Made by a program: the position numbers and the translations under genes
Shown here: in pieces, positions 52,702-61,221 of the stretch
How the letters are laid out: the number at the start of each line of letters is the position of its first letter
Numbering within the stretch: position 1 is the stretch's first letter
Assembly (NCBI GenBank): GCA_022844125.1
Contig: JALHMI010000010.1
Location: forward strand, 124,001-188,000
From: Pirellulales bacterium
GTDB lineage: Bacteria; Planctomycetota; Planctomycetia; Pirellulales; PALSA-1355
Direction: 5' to 3'
Length of the DNA: 64,000 nucleotides
The notes under the pieces: generated by a model
Databases searched by the model: none
What the model was told of the DNA's origin: nothing
The model's input: only the letters and a program-made list of their open reading frames with translations

Positions 52702-54057
52702 CTACTTCTTCAACTTCTTGACTTCCTTGTCAGCTTTTGCGCCTGGCGGGCCATCGGCAATCGTGGGCGGGAAGCCATTTAGCTTTCGCCAGACCTCATA
52801 CCACAGTGGCACCTGGTTGAGAAGTACCCAGCCGTTCACCTTCACTCCCTGGCGCAGATACGGATCGCCCGGCCATGGATCCTCGGCCTCGTCTGGCAGG
52901 ACCAAGACCCGAAAGGCGCCTTGTCCGTTATCCGTCGCATCAACCAAGTCGACTACGCCGCCGAACGTTCCGACTGCGACGGACGGCCACCCTGCGAACT
53001 GCACCCCAGGAAAGCCTTCAAACACGAGTCGTACCTTACTGCCAGGCTCAATCAGAGTGGCATCATTTCCGTCCACCCAGATCTCGACAGCACGGTGAAA
53101 GACGTCCGGTACGACGAGAAACAGAGGATCGCCGGCCTTGACCTGATCACCCGTCGCCGCGGCCTGAAGTCGCAAAATAGTCCCGTCCACCGGCGAGTTT
53201 ACTTCCTGTGTCGACTGCCTCGCTAGATCCCGACGCGCATTGAGCAACTCTTTCTCGGCGAGCGCCACCTCGCCTAAAGCATCTTCTCGCTCCGCTCGGG
53301 CCTTGGATATTTTGGAATCCCCTTCCGAACGATAGCTGTCGCGGGTTGATTCCTTGGCTGCTAACTCGGCTTTCGCCGCCTCTAAATCGGCGGAGTACTT
53401 TTCGACGTTTGTCTTCGCGACGGTCAATTCCCGCGTGGCAATGTCGACAGCTCGATCTGATTCATAACCCTCGTCGGCGAGCGGCTTTTTGCGATCATAG
53501 TTGAGGCTTGCGGCCAGGAGCTCCGCTTTAGCAGCCTCGAGCCCTTGCTGAGCGGATTTGATCTTCTGCTTGGCGCCCTCGAGAACACTGTTAGCCGCCT
53601 CGATCGTGAAATCGCGATACGCTTCAAGTTGCAGAATATGGAAGTCATACTCCTCAACCTTCGTTTTTGAAGCGGCGACTTTCAGTTGGGCTTGCTCCAC
53701 TCCCTGCTGTAGTCGCGACAGGTATTCCGGATCGTTGTCCTCAATCTGGACGACAATCTCTCCTTTCTTGACACGCGAACCCTCGCGGTGCCCATACCAA
53801 TTAACGATCCGGCCCGTAATCGGAGCGGGGACTGCTTGGGTGCGTTCAAGGGGAGAGTATGCGGTAACTTGCCCAGTCCCGGTTGCGGCTTGCTGCCAGG
53901 GCAGGAACAGCAGTGCCAGAGTGGTCAACAGCAGGACTGCCAAGAGCATCCTTGCCAGTCTGCGAGGGGCATTCGGCGAACTAACGAGCCGTAACGCCGA
54001 CATGTCCGATGTCACCGTCTCCGGAACGCCTGAGAGTTCTTGATTTGGCCGAAGCAT
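52702..54057 (-). CDS. HlyD-family membrane fusion (adaptor) protein
   Basis: 451 residues. One N-terminal transmembrane segment (LARMLLAVLLLTTLALLFLP, about 34-53). The biotinyl-lipoyl-like half motifs are AVPAPITGRIVNWYGHREG with KKGEIVVQIEDNDPEY, and VNSPVDGTILRLQAAATGDQ, around a long coiled coil (about 115-300, rich in Ala, Glu and Lys). A beta-barrel end follows. It should bridge the inner-membrane ABC protein and the TolC-like duct. It starts 7 bp after the ABC gene. Confidence 0.88.
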   Translation of the reverse strand: MLRPNQELSGVPETVTSDMSALRLVSSPNAPRRLARMLLAVLLLTTLALLFLPWQQAATGTGQVTAYSPLERTQAVPAPITGRIVNWYGHREGSRVKKGEIVVQIEDNDPEYLSRLQQGVEQAQLKVAASKTKVEEYDFHILQLEAYRDFTIEAANSVLEGAKQKIKSAQQGLEAAKAELLAASLNYDRKKPLADEGYESDRAVDIATRELTVAKTNVEKYSADLEAAKAELAAKESTRDSYRSEGDSKISKARAEREDALGEVALAEKELLNARRDLARQSTQEVNSPVDGTILRLQAAATGDQVKAGDPLFLVVPDVFHRAVEIWVDGNDATLIEPGSKVRLVFEGFPGVQFAGWPSVAVGTFGGVVDLVDATDNGQGAFRVLVLPDEAEDPWPGDPYLRQGVKVNGWVLLNQVPLWYEVWRKLNGFPPTIADGPPGAKADKEVKKLKK

Positions 54058-54064
54058 AGCTTAC

Positions 54065-56233
54065 CTAGGCTGCGAGATCAGAAGCTGCAGTACCCAGCAG
54101 TTTGATTGATTGTCCACAGCGGTCTCGAATCGACATTTCGTTGGATACCAATATCACGGTCCAATTAGCGGCCGGACTAAGAATGACATCCATGATCTGC
54201 TTGCGAACTTCTGCGGACATCCCGTCGAGGAGGCCATCGATTAAAAGCAGACGCGGACGTCCCACCAGTGCCCGCGCCATAACGACCGCCAAGACTTGGC
54301 TGCGGGAGAGAGGCTTGCCGGTCTGCGTTAACATCGTATGAAGGCCTGCTGGCATCTGTAGCACCGTATCGAGTAGTCCGACCGCACTCAGCGCACCACT
54401 GATTTCAGCGACCGTTAGATGTGCTCGACCCCAGCGCACGTTTTCAAGGATGGTACCTGCCTTTATGTCTGGCTGCTGTACCAGGGCGACTTCGTTCCGC
54501 AGACTCGCAAGATCCATTTGCCGCAAGTCGACGTTGTCAAACTTGATGTACCCGCCACTTGGGACGCGCGCGCCATAAAGCAGTTCGAGCAGAGTGGATT
54601 TGCCGCTCCCGGAGGAACCGATCAGCGCAGTGACACTCTGTGGTGGTAGCACGGCATTGAGATCTTCAAATAGATCGCGGCCCTGCGGAAACCGGAAGCC
54701 CAAGTCCCTAATCTCCACTGCCAGCGCCGCCTGCGCAGGTGGCACGACTTCCCCGGATCTGCGCTCTTGTGGCAGGTCGAAGAGATGTCCTAGTTTGTCC
54801 GTGGCAGCGAGCAGGTCGTAGAAAGACTCGAAGTATTTCCCAAACTTAGCGAAGGCGCGTGCAATATTGCCGACGATCAACTCGGCCGCGACGAGCTGCC
54901 CGAGAGTCAATTCACGTTGGATCACCAACCAGCCACCAAGTCCCAACAAGACGGTGCTAGATATCACCTGCAGTCCGTAGGACGCGATGATTTGCCGAAT
55001 CAGAATCTTAAAATGGGCAGCACGTGCATTCAGGTATCGCTTGGCGAAATGATCTGCCGTTTGGATTGCCTGAGCTGGTCCTCCCCCCATCTTGATCGAG
55101 ATGGGCAGTCGCGATAACTCTTGAAGCTGTGCAGCTGTATCGTATTTCGCCCGGGACTCCTCAATTGCCGTGTCGGTGGCGCCGCGACCCAGAACGAATA
55201 CAATCCCGGCAATCATCGCCAGCAGGACCACATCGTAGCCCAACAGGTATGGATGGTACGCGGCCAGTACGAGCATGCCAACGGACGCCTGTAAAGCGAT
55301 AAACAAGCCATCTAGCAGGAGCGTCGCGAGTGCCTTCTGAAAGATCGCGACATCCAGAAATCGGTTGACGATTTCCGGCCCATATTGCCTGTCATAGGCA
55401 GCAATTTGCACTCGAGGAAGGCGATAGGCGAGGTCTGCCACGCACCGTACAAACAGTCTGCGTTGGATCGACTCAACCACCACCGTTTGAATCAGTTGCA
55501 TGCCTGCCACGAAGGCCAGGCAGATGAACAGAATCAGCGACAACACGAGGACTGGCTGAACTAAGCTGCCGAATGCAATCGAATTGACAAGCAACTCAAC
55601 AGCGATTGGCGTCGCGAGACTCAAGATGCCCACGCCGATCGCGAATACCAGAATTACCCACAGATCTCGCGCATCGAGTCGCAGGATGCGAATCAGTCGG
55701 CGCAATGGTGGCAACGCGTGCTCACCGTGCGAACTGGCACTAGCTTCCCGATGAGCGTCTTGGTCGGCTCGAGACGACGTGGCGGCAGCATAAGGAGCCG
55801 CAGGCTCAACTGCCAAATACTCTATTTCTGGTACTGGTATGGTTCGGCGAAGATCGCGCAGCAGTTTCTTCAACGATATCCAATTCGCCGAAGCTCCGTT
55901 TCGGCCAATCAGTAGCTTTCTGGCTCTCCGGTCGTATATCGTGAGAAGCTCTGCCTCGGACGTGATTCCTTTAGCGAAGATGATTACCGGCGCCCCATGT
56001 CGCGCGTGCCGTAAAACATCTGGTAGCGCACCTCTCCGGCGCGAGCAGCTGAGCGAAATTGTCACCGCTGCCGCACCAAGTCGGTCGGCCCAGGTTGACT
56101 CCCAGTCGCCTGGATGATCCAGAACGGAACGCTCCAGAGCAACATGAAGATCGCGCGAGTCGCAAGCTACACCTGCAGCCTCGGCAACCGACTGCAGCAC
56201 GTCATACGCAGCGGTAGTCGATAGGCTTGTCAT
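54065..56233 (-). CDS. ABC transporter of type I secretion/peptidase-containing exporter class with degenerate ATPase site
   Basis: 722 residues from ATG 56233; a longer frame to 56326 lacks support. An N-terminal ~165 residues resemble an inactive C39-peptidase-like domain without an obvious catalytic Cys motif. A six-helix membrane domain (about 190-500) follows, then the nucleotide-binding domain (about 505-722). Walker A is intact (GSSGSGKST) and the Q-loop reads VQQPD. The signature is LSRSQ in place of LSGGQ, the Walker B strand LLLIDG lacks the catalytic Glu, and the switch His is replaced (VSNEMS). It heads the operon with HlyD and TolC. ATP hydrolysis may be slow or absent. Substrate unknown. 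Confidence 0.83.
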   Translation of the reverse strand: MTSLSTTAAYDVLQSVAEAAGVACDSRDLHVALERSVLDHPGDWESTWADRLGAAAVTISLSCSRRRGALPDVLRHARHGAPVIIFAKGITSEAELLTIYDRRARKLLIGRNGASANWISLKKLLRDLRRTIPVPEIEYLAVEPAAPYAAATSSRADQDAHREASASSHGEHALPPLRRLIRILRLDARDLWVILVFAIGVGILSLATPIAVELLVNSIAFGSLVQPVLVLSLILFICLAFVAGMQLIQTVVVESIQRRLFVRCVADLAYRLPRVQIAAYDRQYGPEIVNRFLDVAIFQKALATLLLDGLFIALQASVGMLVLAAYHPYLLGYDVVLLAMIAGIVFVLGRGATDTAIEESRAKYDTAAQLQELSRLPISIKMGGGPAQAIQTADHFAKRYLNARAAHFKILIRQIIASYGLQVISSTVLLGLGGWLVIQRELTLGQLVAAELIVGNIARAFAKFGKYFESFYDLLAATDKLGHLFDLPQERRSGEVVPPAQAALAVEIRDLGFRFPQGRDLFEDLNAVLPPQSVTALIGSSGSGKSTLLELLYGARVPSGGYIKFDNVDLRQMDLASLRNEVALVQQPDIKAGTILENVRWGRAHLTVAEISGALSAVGLLDTVLQMPAGLHTMLTQTGKPLSRSQVLAVVMARALVGRPRLLLIDGLLDGMSAEVRKQIMDVILSPAANWTVILVSNEMSIRDRCGQSIKLLGTAASDLAA

Positions 56234-56466
56234 GACTGACCCGTCGAAGCGGAATGGGGACGCAGGTTTGGCAGCGGGAAAGTGGACAGCAATTCGAGAA
56301 ACATGGCTGACTCTGCGAATCGCCACTTACCCATCATCGTCAAGCAGGAGCAGGCGCATCCAAAGAATCGACAATCTTTACCTGGTCCTTCGGGAGCGCT
56401 TGATCGATACCGCCGAATCGCTGGTGTGCGAATTAGCTCACTCGCTACCGGCAATGTAAAGAGAAC

Positions 56467-56838
56467 TTAATGCCGCCCCATGCGGACGTCTGGGTCGAAC
56501 GAAATGGACATATTTTGCCGTCCGGCAGGACGGAGTGCCCGCTCAATTTCCAGGCGCCGAGCTACCGTTCTTCCGAGCCGATCCGTGGAGCGGCCAAGCA
56601 GTGATAGCAAGTTAGAGTCCTGGTCCTGGATAACCACTGGTTGCTGACCAGGCAGTGAAGCGACCATGCGGCAGGCTTTGTCCACGCCGCCTTTTCGGGA
56701 ATTCTCGTCCGAGAGATAGACGCTGACACGTTGCACGCGAGTTGCGAATCTTCCCAGCGCAAAGTGCAATCGTTCTTCCAGGAGAGACCTCTGACCGGTC
56801 GAAAGCCGGATACCTTTACCGCGGATCGCGATTTTCAT
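56467..56838 (-). CDS. Ribosome hibernation promoting factor / RaiA-family protein
   Basis: 123 residues with GGAGCAAGCC before ATG. The HPF/RaiA fold pattern is visible: MKIAIRGKGIRLSTGQRSLL, EERLHFALGRFATRVQRVSV, DKACRMVASLPGQQPVVIQD and LLSLLGRSTDRLGRTVARRL. The family binds the ribosomal decoding region in stationary phase or stress. It lacks the C-terminal dimerisation domain of long HPF, so it is a short form. Divergent from the LysR gene at 56962 and located in the DAB island, an unusual setting for this factor. Confidence 0.8.
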   Translation of the reverse strand: MKIAIRGKGIRLSTGQRSLLEERLHFALGRFATRVQRVSVYLSDENSRKGGVDKACRMVASLPGQQPVVIQDQDSNLLSLLGRSTDRLGRTVARRLEIERALRPAGRQNMSISFDPDVRMGRH

Positions 56839-56936
56839 GGCTTGCTCCGAGTGGTATTTTGTCGAAACGAATCCTTACCATGGGAATATACGGCAGCCGC
56901 AACCCATCGCTGCATCGGATTCAAACGCGCAATACA

Positions 56937-56955
56937 TCGGATTTTCCGATATAAT
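56937..56955 (+). promoter_or_regulatory. LysR T-N11-A box overlapping a TATAAT element
   Basis: TCGGATTTTCCGA (56937-56949) is a dyad of the LysR-binding type. It overlaps TATAAT at 56950-56955. The expected transcription start falls at or next to the ATG at 56962, so the mRNA may be leaderless. It fits autoregulation. Confidence 0.5.
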
Positions 56956-56961
56956 TGGGGT

Positions 56962-57855
56962 ATGAGCGAGACTCCGTATCGAAACCTCCAAACCTTCTGG
57001 ACGGTCGTCAAGGAAGGAAGCATCAGCCGAGCTGGCCGGAAGCTTCACCTCGCCCAACCAACCATCAGCGGCCAGATTCGACATTTGGAGAAGACCTTCG
57101 GTCAGCAACTCTTCACCCGAGTCGGCAGGAATCTCGTGCCCACTCAGATGGGGCAGATCGTCTTTCGGTATGCCGAGGAAATCGTTTCGCTCGGCAATGA
57201 GCTTCGCGAAGTGATGGGCGGCATTCCTGTCGATCAGCCAGTACGGCTGCGCGTCGGTGTGACCGACGCACTTCCCAAATCGGTCGCTACCCAATTGTTG
57301 CAGCCGGCGCTGGACGCAGGGCAGTTCCGCCTGATTTGCCGGGAAGGGCGAGCTGAGCAGCTTGTCGCCGATCTGGCTGTGCATCAGTTGGATGTGGTGC
57401 TATCTGACGCGCCTTTAGGCTCGAATGTTAAGGTCAAAGCCTACAGCCACTTACTCGGCGAGTGCGGCGTGGCAATCGTGGCCGGTGAGTCGCTAGCAAG
57501 AACCTACCGGCGGAATTTTCCCGAGCGGCTAGACCTAGCGCCTTTCTTTCTGCCCACAGAGAACACGGCACTCCGGCAATCGCTCGACGCTTGGTTCGAA
57601 TCAAGCGGCTTTCGACCTAAGATTCTGGCTGAGTTTGAAGATAGCGCGCTCATGAAATTCTTCGCCCGAGAAGGTAAGGCGCTGTGCGTTATTCCGGATG
57701 TCGTCGAAAAGGAAGTGTGCCAGCAGTTCAATCTTCGACTCGTGGGGCGAGTTGCGACAGTTCGCGAAAGGTTCTTTGCAATCTCCGTTGAGCGGCGGAT
57801 TACCCATCCGGGTGTCCGCGTGATCTCTGAGCTCGCAAGAAAGCACTTGCGCTGA
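56962..57855 (+). CDS. LysR-family regulator, NhaR-like
   Basis: 297 residues from ATG 56962. N-terminal helix-turn-helix: YRNLQTFWTVVKEGSISRAG, RKLHLAQPTISGQIRHLEKT; then a periplasmic-binding-like effector domain (VRLRVGVTDALPKSVATQLL, AVHQLDVVLSDAPLG). The sequence FWTVVKEGSISRA and the effector domain pattern resemble NhaR, activator of Na+/H+ antiporter genes. Since DabB belongs to the antiporter-like family, control of the island genes by ion or pH signals is plausible. A longer upstream frame is rejected because it runs through the intergenic region with HPF. Confidence 0.82.
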   Translation: MSETPYRNLQTFWTVVKEGSISRAGRKLHLAQPTISGQIRHLEKTFGQQLFTRVGRNLVPTQMGQIVFRYAEEIVSLGNELREVMGGIPVDQPVRLRVGVTDALPKSVATQLLQPALDAGQFRLICREGRAEQLVADLAVHQLDVVLSDAPLGSNVKVKAYSHLLGECGVAIVAGESLARTYRRNFPERLDLAPFFLPTENTALRQSLDAWFESSGFRPKILAEFEDSALMKFFAREGKALCVIPDVVEKEVCQQFNLRLVGRVATVRERFFAISVERRITHPGVRVISELARKHLR

Positions 57856-58224
57856 GTAACGAGACGCAAGCGCGCTCGCCTTACCCGGTCCGGACATGGT
57901 CGTCAGTGAGTAGCGGAGCGTTGATTTCTCGTTTGCGATCCAGTGATTTTTTCCGGCCCCTGTGCTGCATCACGCTTAGACGATCCTGCTGACGACACAT
58001 GCCCCACTAGGAATCCAGATTGGTGTTCAAATAGACGTCCGTACCAGCGCGCGAGTCTCCTTTCGGATTGAGGCCGGCAGATGCGGCCATGCCTGGATCA
58101 CCGCCACGAGACCCACGTCGATCGCGGCGGCGGGCGGAGCTCCATTTCCGGCCCGCTCACAAACTACGCCGCTTTCTGCGCCACCTCGCGGCGGGTTCGG
58201 CGACTTCCCCGCAAATTAGCTCAG
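57856..58224. other. Right edge of the island, no supported gene
   Basis: About 370 bp between the LysR gene and the degenerate att-like repeat. Short frames do not show family features. It probably includes decayed element DNA. Confidence 0.45.
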
Positions 58225-58249
58225 GGTTCGAATCCTGTCCCGGCTATTT
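58225..58249. repeat. Degenerate tRNA 3'-end repeat, candidate outer attachment site of the DAB island
   Basis: GGTTCGAATCCTGTCCCGGC then TATTT matches 33810-33834 of the tRNA-Met end at 24 of 25 positions. It is preceded by AAATTAGCTCAG, which looks like a D-arm piece, so an alternative reading is a decayed tRNA of another type. Chromosomal-looking genes resume just to the right. Confidence 0.55.
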
Positions 58250-58311
58250 CAAGCAAGGCCGGCGTCCGACGAAAGCCGGCCGTTCGCTCTTTCGCCGGTC
58301 ATCGCTTCCGC

Positions 58312-59784
58312 CTATTCGCCGGCGTTTTGGGACGCTTTTCCCGCTGGCGGATCTCGATATGTCAGCGGCGGCTTCTGATCCTTTTCTAGGAGCGTGCGAT
58401 AGGGCGTCTCCTTCACCCGGTCGGCCAGTTCTTGCTTCGCCGCGGCTACAAGCTCGGGCTTTGTGTAAAGGTCCCACGCCGTCGCCGCCATCACCTTGCT
58501 CGCCAAGAGCATTCCCTTGCGCGCGATCGTCGTGCCGCCTGCAGCCACGGCCTGCCAGGAATGCCCCGGCGTGCCCGGCGCCCAGCAAACCGTGCTGAAG
58601 CCTGTGGTCGGCGTCACCCAGGAAACGTCCCCCACGTCGGTCGAGCCGTGATTAACCGAGCCTTTGCGATCGAGCACTTCCTCGATGCTCGAAAGCGGCT
58701 TCGGCTCGGCAAGCGTTTCGGCGATGCGGCTGGCGAACTGGGCTTCCTCAGCGGTGAACTCGATGTCGTTTAACGCTTCCAGGTTCGCCAGCGTCACCCG
58801 CGACAGCGTGTCGTTGGGCAGGATTTCTGCGGTGCCTCCCTGGTAATCGACTTCCAGCCGCGTCTCACTGGCCATGGCGCCTGCCTTCGCGCACAGCACC
58901 AGCCGCTCGTACAGCTCGCGCACGGTATCGCTCTTGGGATGGCGAACGTAATAGTACACTTCGGCAAAGTCGGGCACCACGTTCGGCGCCCTGCCCCCAT
59001 CCGTAATCACGTGATGGATCCGGGTGCTGTCTGGCGTATGTTCGCGCATCAGCTCAGCCGCATAGTTCGTGATCTCGACACCATCGAGCGCACTCCGCCC
59101 CTGCTCGGGCGCACCCGCGGCGTGCGTACTGCGGCCACGAAAGCGAAATTTCACCGCCGCCCGCGACAGGCAAGTGGCATCGCCGGCCGCGTTCCGACTG
59201 CCGGGATGCCAATGCAGGGCGGCGTCACAATCCTTGAACAATCCATCGCGTACCATGAACACTTTCGCCGCGCCCCCTTCCTCGGCCGGGCAGGCAAAAA
59301 ACCGTACCGTTCCCCGAATCGTTCCGGCCTTGATCTGCTCGGCAATAGCAATCGCCGCGCTCGCGCTGGCCACGCCAAACACGTGATGTCCGCAGGCATG
59401 ACCGTATCCGCCAGGCTCGCGGGGTTTCGGCTGCGGGACCGCGTCCTGCGACAAGCCAGGCAGGGCGTCAAACTCGCCGAGAAACGCGATCACCGGCGAT
59501 CCTTCACCGTAACTGGCGATGAACGCTGTCGGCATGCCCGCGACGCCGCGATCGAGTTTGAAGCCCGCCGCTTCCAGCATCGTTGCCAACAGTTCTGAAG
59601 ACTTCGATTCCTGGTAGCCCGGCTCGGCCAATCGCCAAATCTCGAGTGCCGTTTCCCAACACTTGTCGGCGCGCAGGTCGACGCTCGCGTAAAGGTCGGG
59701 TTTCTCCGCAACCGCCGAAGCCGTCACCAGCGTCAGAATCCAGCAACCGACAATTGCTCGTGCTTCTAAGTTCGCGAAGCGCAT
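58312..59784 (-). CDS. Exported M20-family amidohydrolase (AbgB/aminobenzoyl-glutamate hydrolase-like)
   Basis: 490 residues from ATG 59784, with a Sec signal peptide (NLEARAIVGCWILTLVTASA). M20 metal-site segments are visible: FLGEFDALPG, GGYGHACGHHVFG, CPAEEGGAAKVFM, HWHPGSRN and GSVNHGSTDVGDVSW. The inserted dimerisation domain carries RGRSTHAAGAPEQGRSALDG. This pattern is closest to the AbgB-type di-zinc amidases. It hydrolyses an N-acyl or amide bond of an unknown substrate, probably in the periplasm. First gene right of the island region. Confidence 0.88.
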   Translation of the reverse strand: MRFANLEARAIVGCWILTLVTASAVAEKPDLYASVDLRADKCWETALEIWRLAEPGYQESKSSELLATMLEAAGFKLDRGVAGMPTAFIASYGEGSPVIAFLGEFDALPGLSQDAVPQPKPREPGGYGHACGHHVFGVASASAAIAIAEQIKAGTIRGTVRFFACPAEEGGAAKVFMVRDGLFKDCDAALHWHPGSRNAAGDATCLSRAAVKFRFRGRSTHAAGAPEQGRSALDGVEITNYAAELMREHTPDSTRIHHVITDGGRAPNVVPDFAEVYYYVRHPKSDTVRELYERLVLCAKAGAMASETRLEVDYQGGTAEILPNDTLSRVTLANLEALNDIEFTAEEAQFASRIAETLAEPKPLSSIEEVLDRKGSVNHGSTDVGDVSWVTPTTGFSTVCWAPGTPGHSWQAVAAGGTTIARKGMLLASKVMAATAWDLYTKPELVAAAKQELADRVKETPYRTLLEKDQKPPLTYRDPPAGKASQNAGE

Positions 59785-60004
59785 GCGCGAATCCTCGTCC
59801 AGTACAGAACTACCAGCGACACACAATGCCGCCCCGCCTGGGGCCTCGGCCGTTCGCCTAGTATAGTTTCGCTGTCGGCGCAATGCACGGACACGGACCG
59901 TCGTCCATCGACCCGTTTTCCATGCAGACAGTTCGGGACGGGCAATCTGCTTGTTGACCGACCAAGTGCTCGCACGCCGCGGCGAAAAGCGCGCTCGAAG
60001 TTGC

Positions 60005-60393
60005 TCACGAGGGAAAACTCGCGACTTGGCCACGACGACCGCCGACCGTGGGCTTCGTATTATTTCTCGTCACCGCCGAGGTGACATACATGCGATCACC
60101 CCACACGACCGGCTGCGAACAGCCGACGCCAGGAATCTCGACTTTCCAGGCGGTGTCTGTTCCGGGCCCCAACTCGTCGGAAGCTGGCTCTGCGTCACCA
60201 CACCACTGGCGGCAGGTCCGCGGAACTGTGGCCAATTCTCCCCGTGAAGTGAACTATTGACGGCAAGAAGCACGCCGAGGGCCGCGATGACGCCGAACCG
60301 TCGCCCAGTGAAATTCCGCAACGCCCTGGCATCCCCGTCTTGAGACCACCGATCAAAATCGCGGTAAGCACCGCTTGCTCGATTGAACCCCAC
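60005..60393 (-). pseudogene. Decayed N-terminal fragment of an exported PQQ-like beta-propeller protein
   Basis: One frame gives a signal-peptide-like start and ENWPQFRGPAASGV...LPTSWGPEQ. A second frame continues with AWKVEIPGVGCSQPVVWGDR then MYVTSAVT. Together they match the opening of planctomycete PQQ-repeat proteins, so a frameshift lies near 60170, and the remaining propeller is absent to the left of 60005. Non-functional remnant. Confidence 0.65.
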
Positions 60394-60446
60394 GGGAGCC
60401 AGGTGGTTCCGAGCGCACGACTGCCGTCACTTTTTGCGCGGCGCCC

Positions 60447-61046
60447 TCATCGCCGTTGCCGAGCCGCTGCTGGGGGGAAATGCTGGGCGATCACTAGTTC
60501 ACCCAGTCGCCTGGCGACATTAATCGTGTTTTGGTCACCGGTCACGTGCCGCGTGACATAGGCCCCTTCGATGATCAGGCAAAGTTCTCGGGCGAGTGCC
60601 TCAGGATCGGCCGCACCACCGCGGGCCGCGATATCCCTCACTACGTCCTCGAATGCTCGCTTGGCTCGAGCAGCAGCCTGGTGTGCCGGATCGTGCGGCA
60701 ACGGAAACTCCATTGTGGCGTTTACGAAGATGCAGCCGTGCCACTCGTCGCGTTCGATGACTTGTTCGACCAGGTCGAAAAGTGCCCTTAGTTGACTGAC
60801 GGCCGTGTCACCACCGTGCTGCTGGATCTGGGCCAGCAGCATCTCTTCGAACTGTGATCGCTGGTCGTTCAACACCGCCAGCATGAGATCTTCTTTGCTC
60901 TCAAAATGTTTGTAGAACGCTGTTTTGCTGATGCCCACTTCGCCATAGACCTGGTCGATGCCGACGTTGCGAAAGCCATCGCGATAGAACCGTCTGACAG
61001 CCACTTCAATCAGTCGGTCGCGGGTCGATTTTTCGGTGGTCTTCAT
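60447..61046 (-). CDS. TetR-family transcriptional regulator
   Basis: 199 residues from ATG 61046. Helix-turn-helix: STRDRLIEVAVRRFYRDGFR, NVGIDQVYGEVGISKTAFYK, HFESKEDLMLAVL, then an all-helical ligand domain with a TetR_C-like segment (WHGCIFVNATMEFPLPHDPA). Inverted repeats overlie its own promoter region (61075-61109), 29 bp upstream of the start. It is divergent from the mddA-like gene (61222) and probably represses it. Confidence 0.88.
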   Translation of the reverse strand: MKTTEKSTRDRLIEVAVRRFYRDGFRNVGIDQVYGEVGISKTAFYKHFESKEDLMLAVLNDQRSQFEEMLLAQIQQHGGDTAVSQLRALFDLVEQVIERDEWHGCIFVNATMEFPLPHDPAHQAAARAKRAFEDVVRDIAARGGAADPEALARELCLIIEGAYVTRHVTGDQNTINVARRLGELVIAQHFPPAAARQRR

Positions 61047-61074
61047 GGCCGTATGTCCATCAGGTGGACCGCTA

Positions 61075-61109
61075 GTACACCCCGAAAGTGTACCACAAGT
61101 CAACTTGTG
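61075..61109. promoter_or_regulatory. Paired palindromic TetR operator candidates with tetR promoter
   Basis: GTACAC-N7-GTGTAC (61075-61093) is followed directly by CACAAGTCAACTTGTG (61094-61109). On the minus strand TTGACT lies within the second palindrome and TGTACT within the first, 18 bp apart, giving a -35/-10 pair for the regulator covered by both operators. Confidence 0.6.
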
Positions 61110-61221
61110 ACCCGAGTCGGCTGAACGATATTTCACCGTAGGCGGCAACGGTGTCTGCCATCTTCGAAGAACTGGAAATCAAACCCGATCCACCACTCAA
61201 TACGACTAACAGGAGCATCCC

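Noticed and set aside
50896-56233. A toxin or bacteriocin cluster around the ABC/HlyD/TolC genes
   Set aside because: No RTX repeats, double-glycine leader gene or immunity gene was found nearby, and the ATPase site is degenerate.
58068-58598. Forward open frames over the right island edge, including 'GSNPVPAIS'
   Set aside because: Arg/Pro-rich readings over a tRNA-like repeat and antisense to the amidohydrolase; no support as genes.
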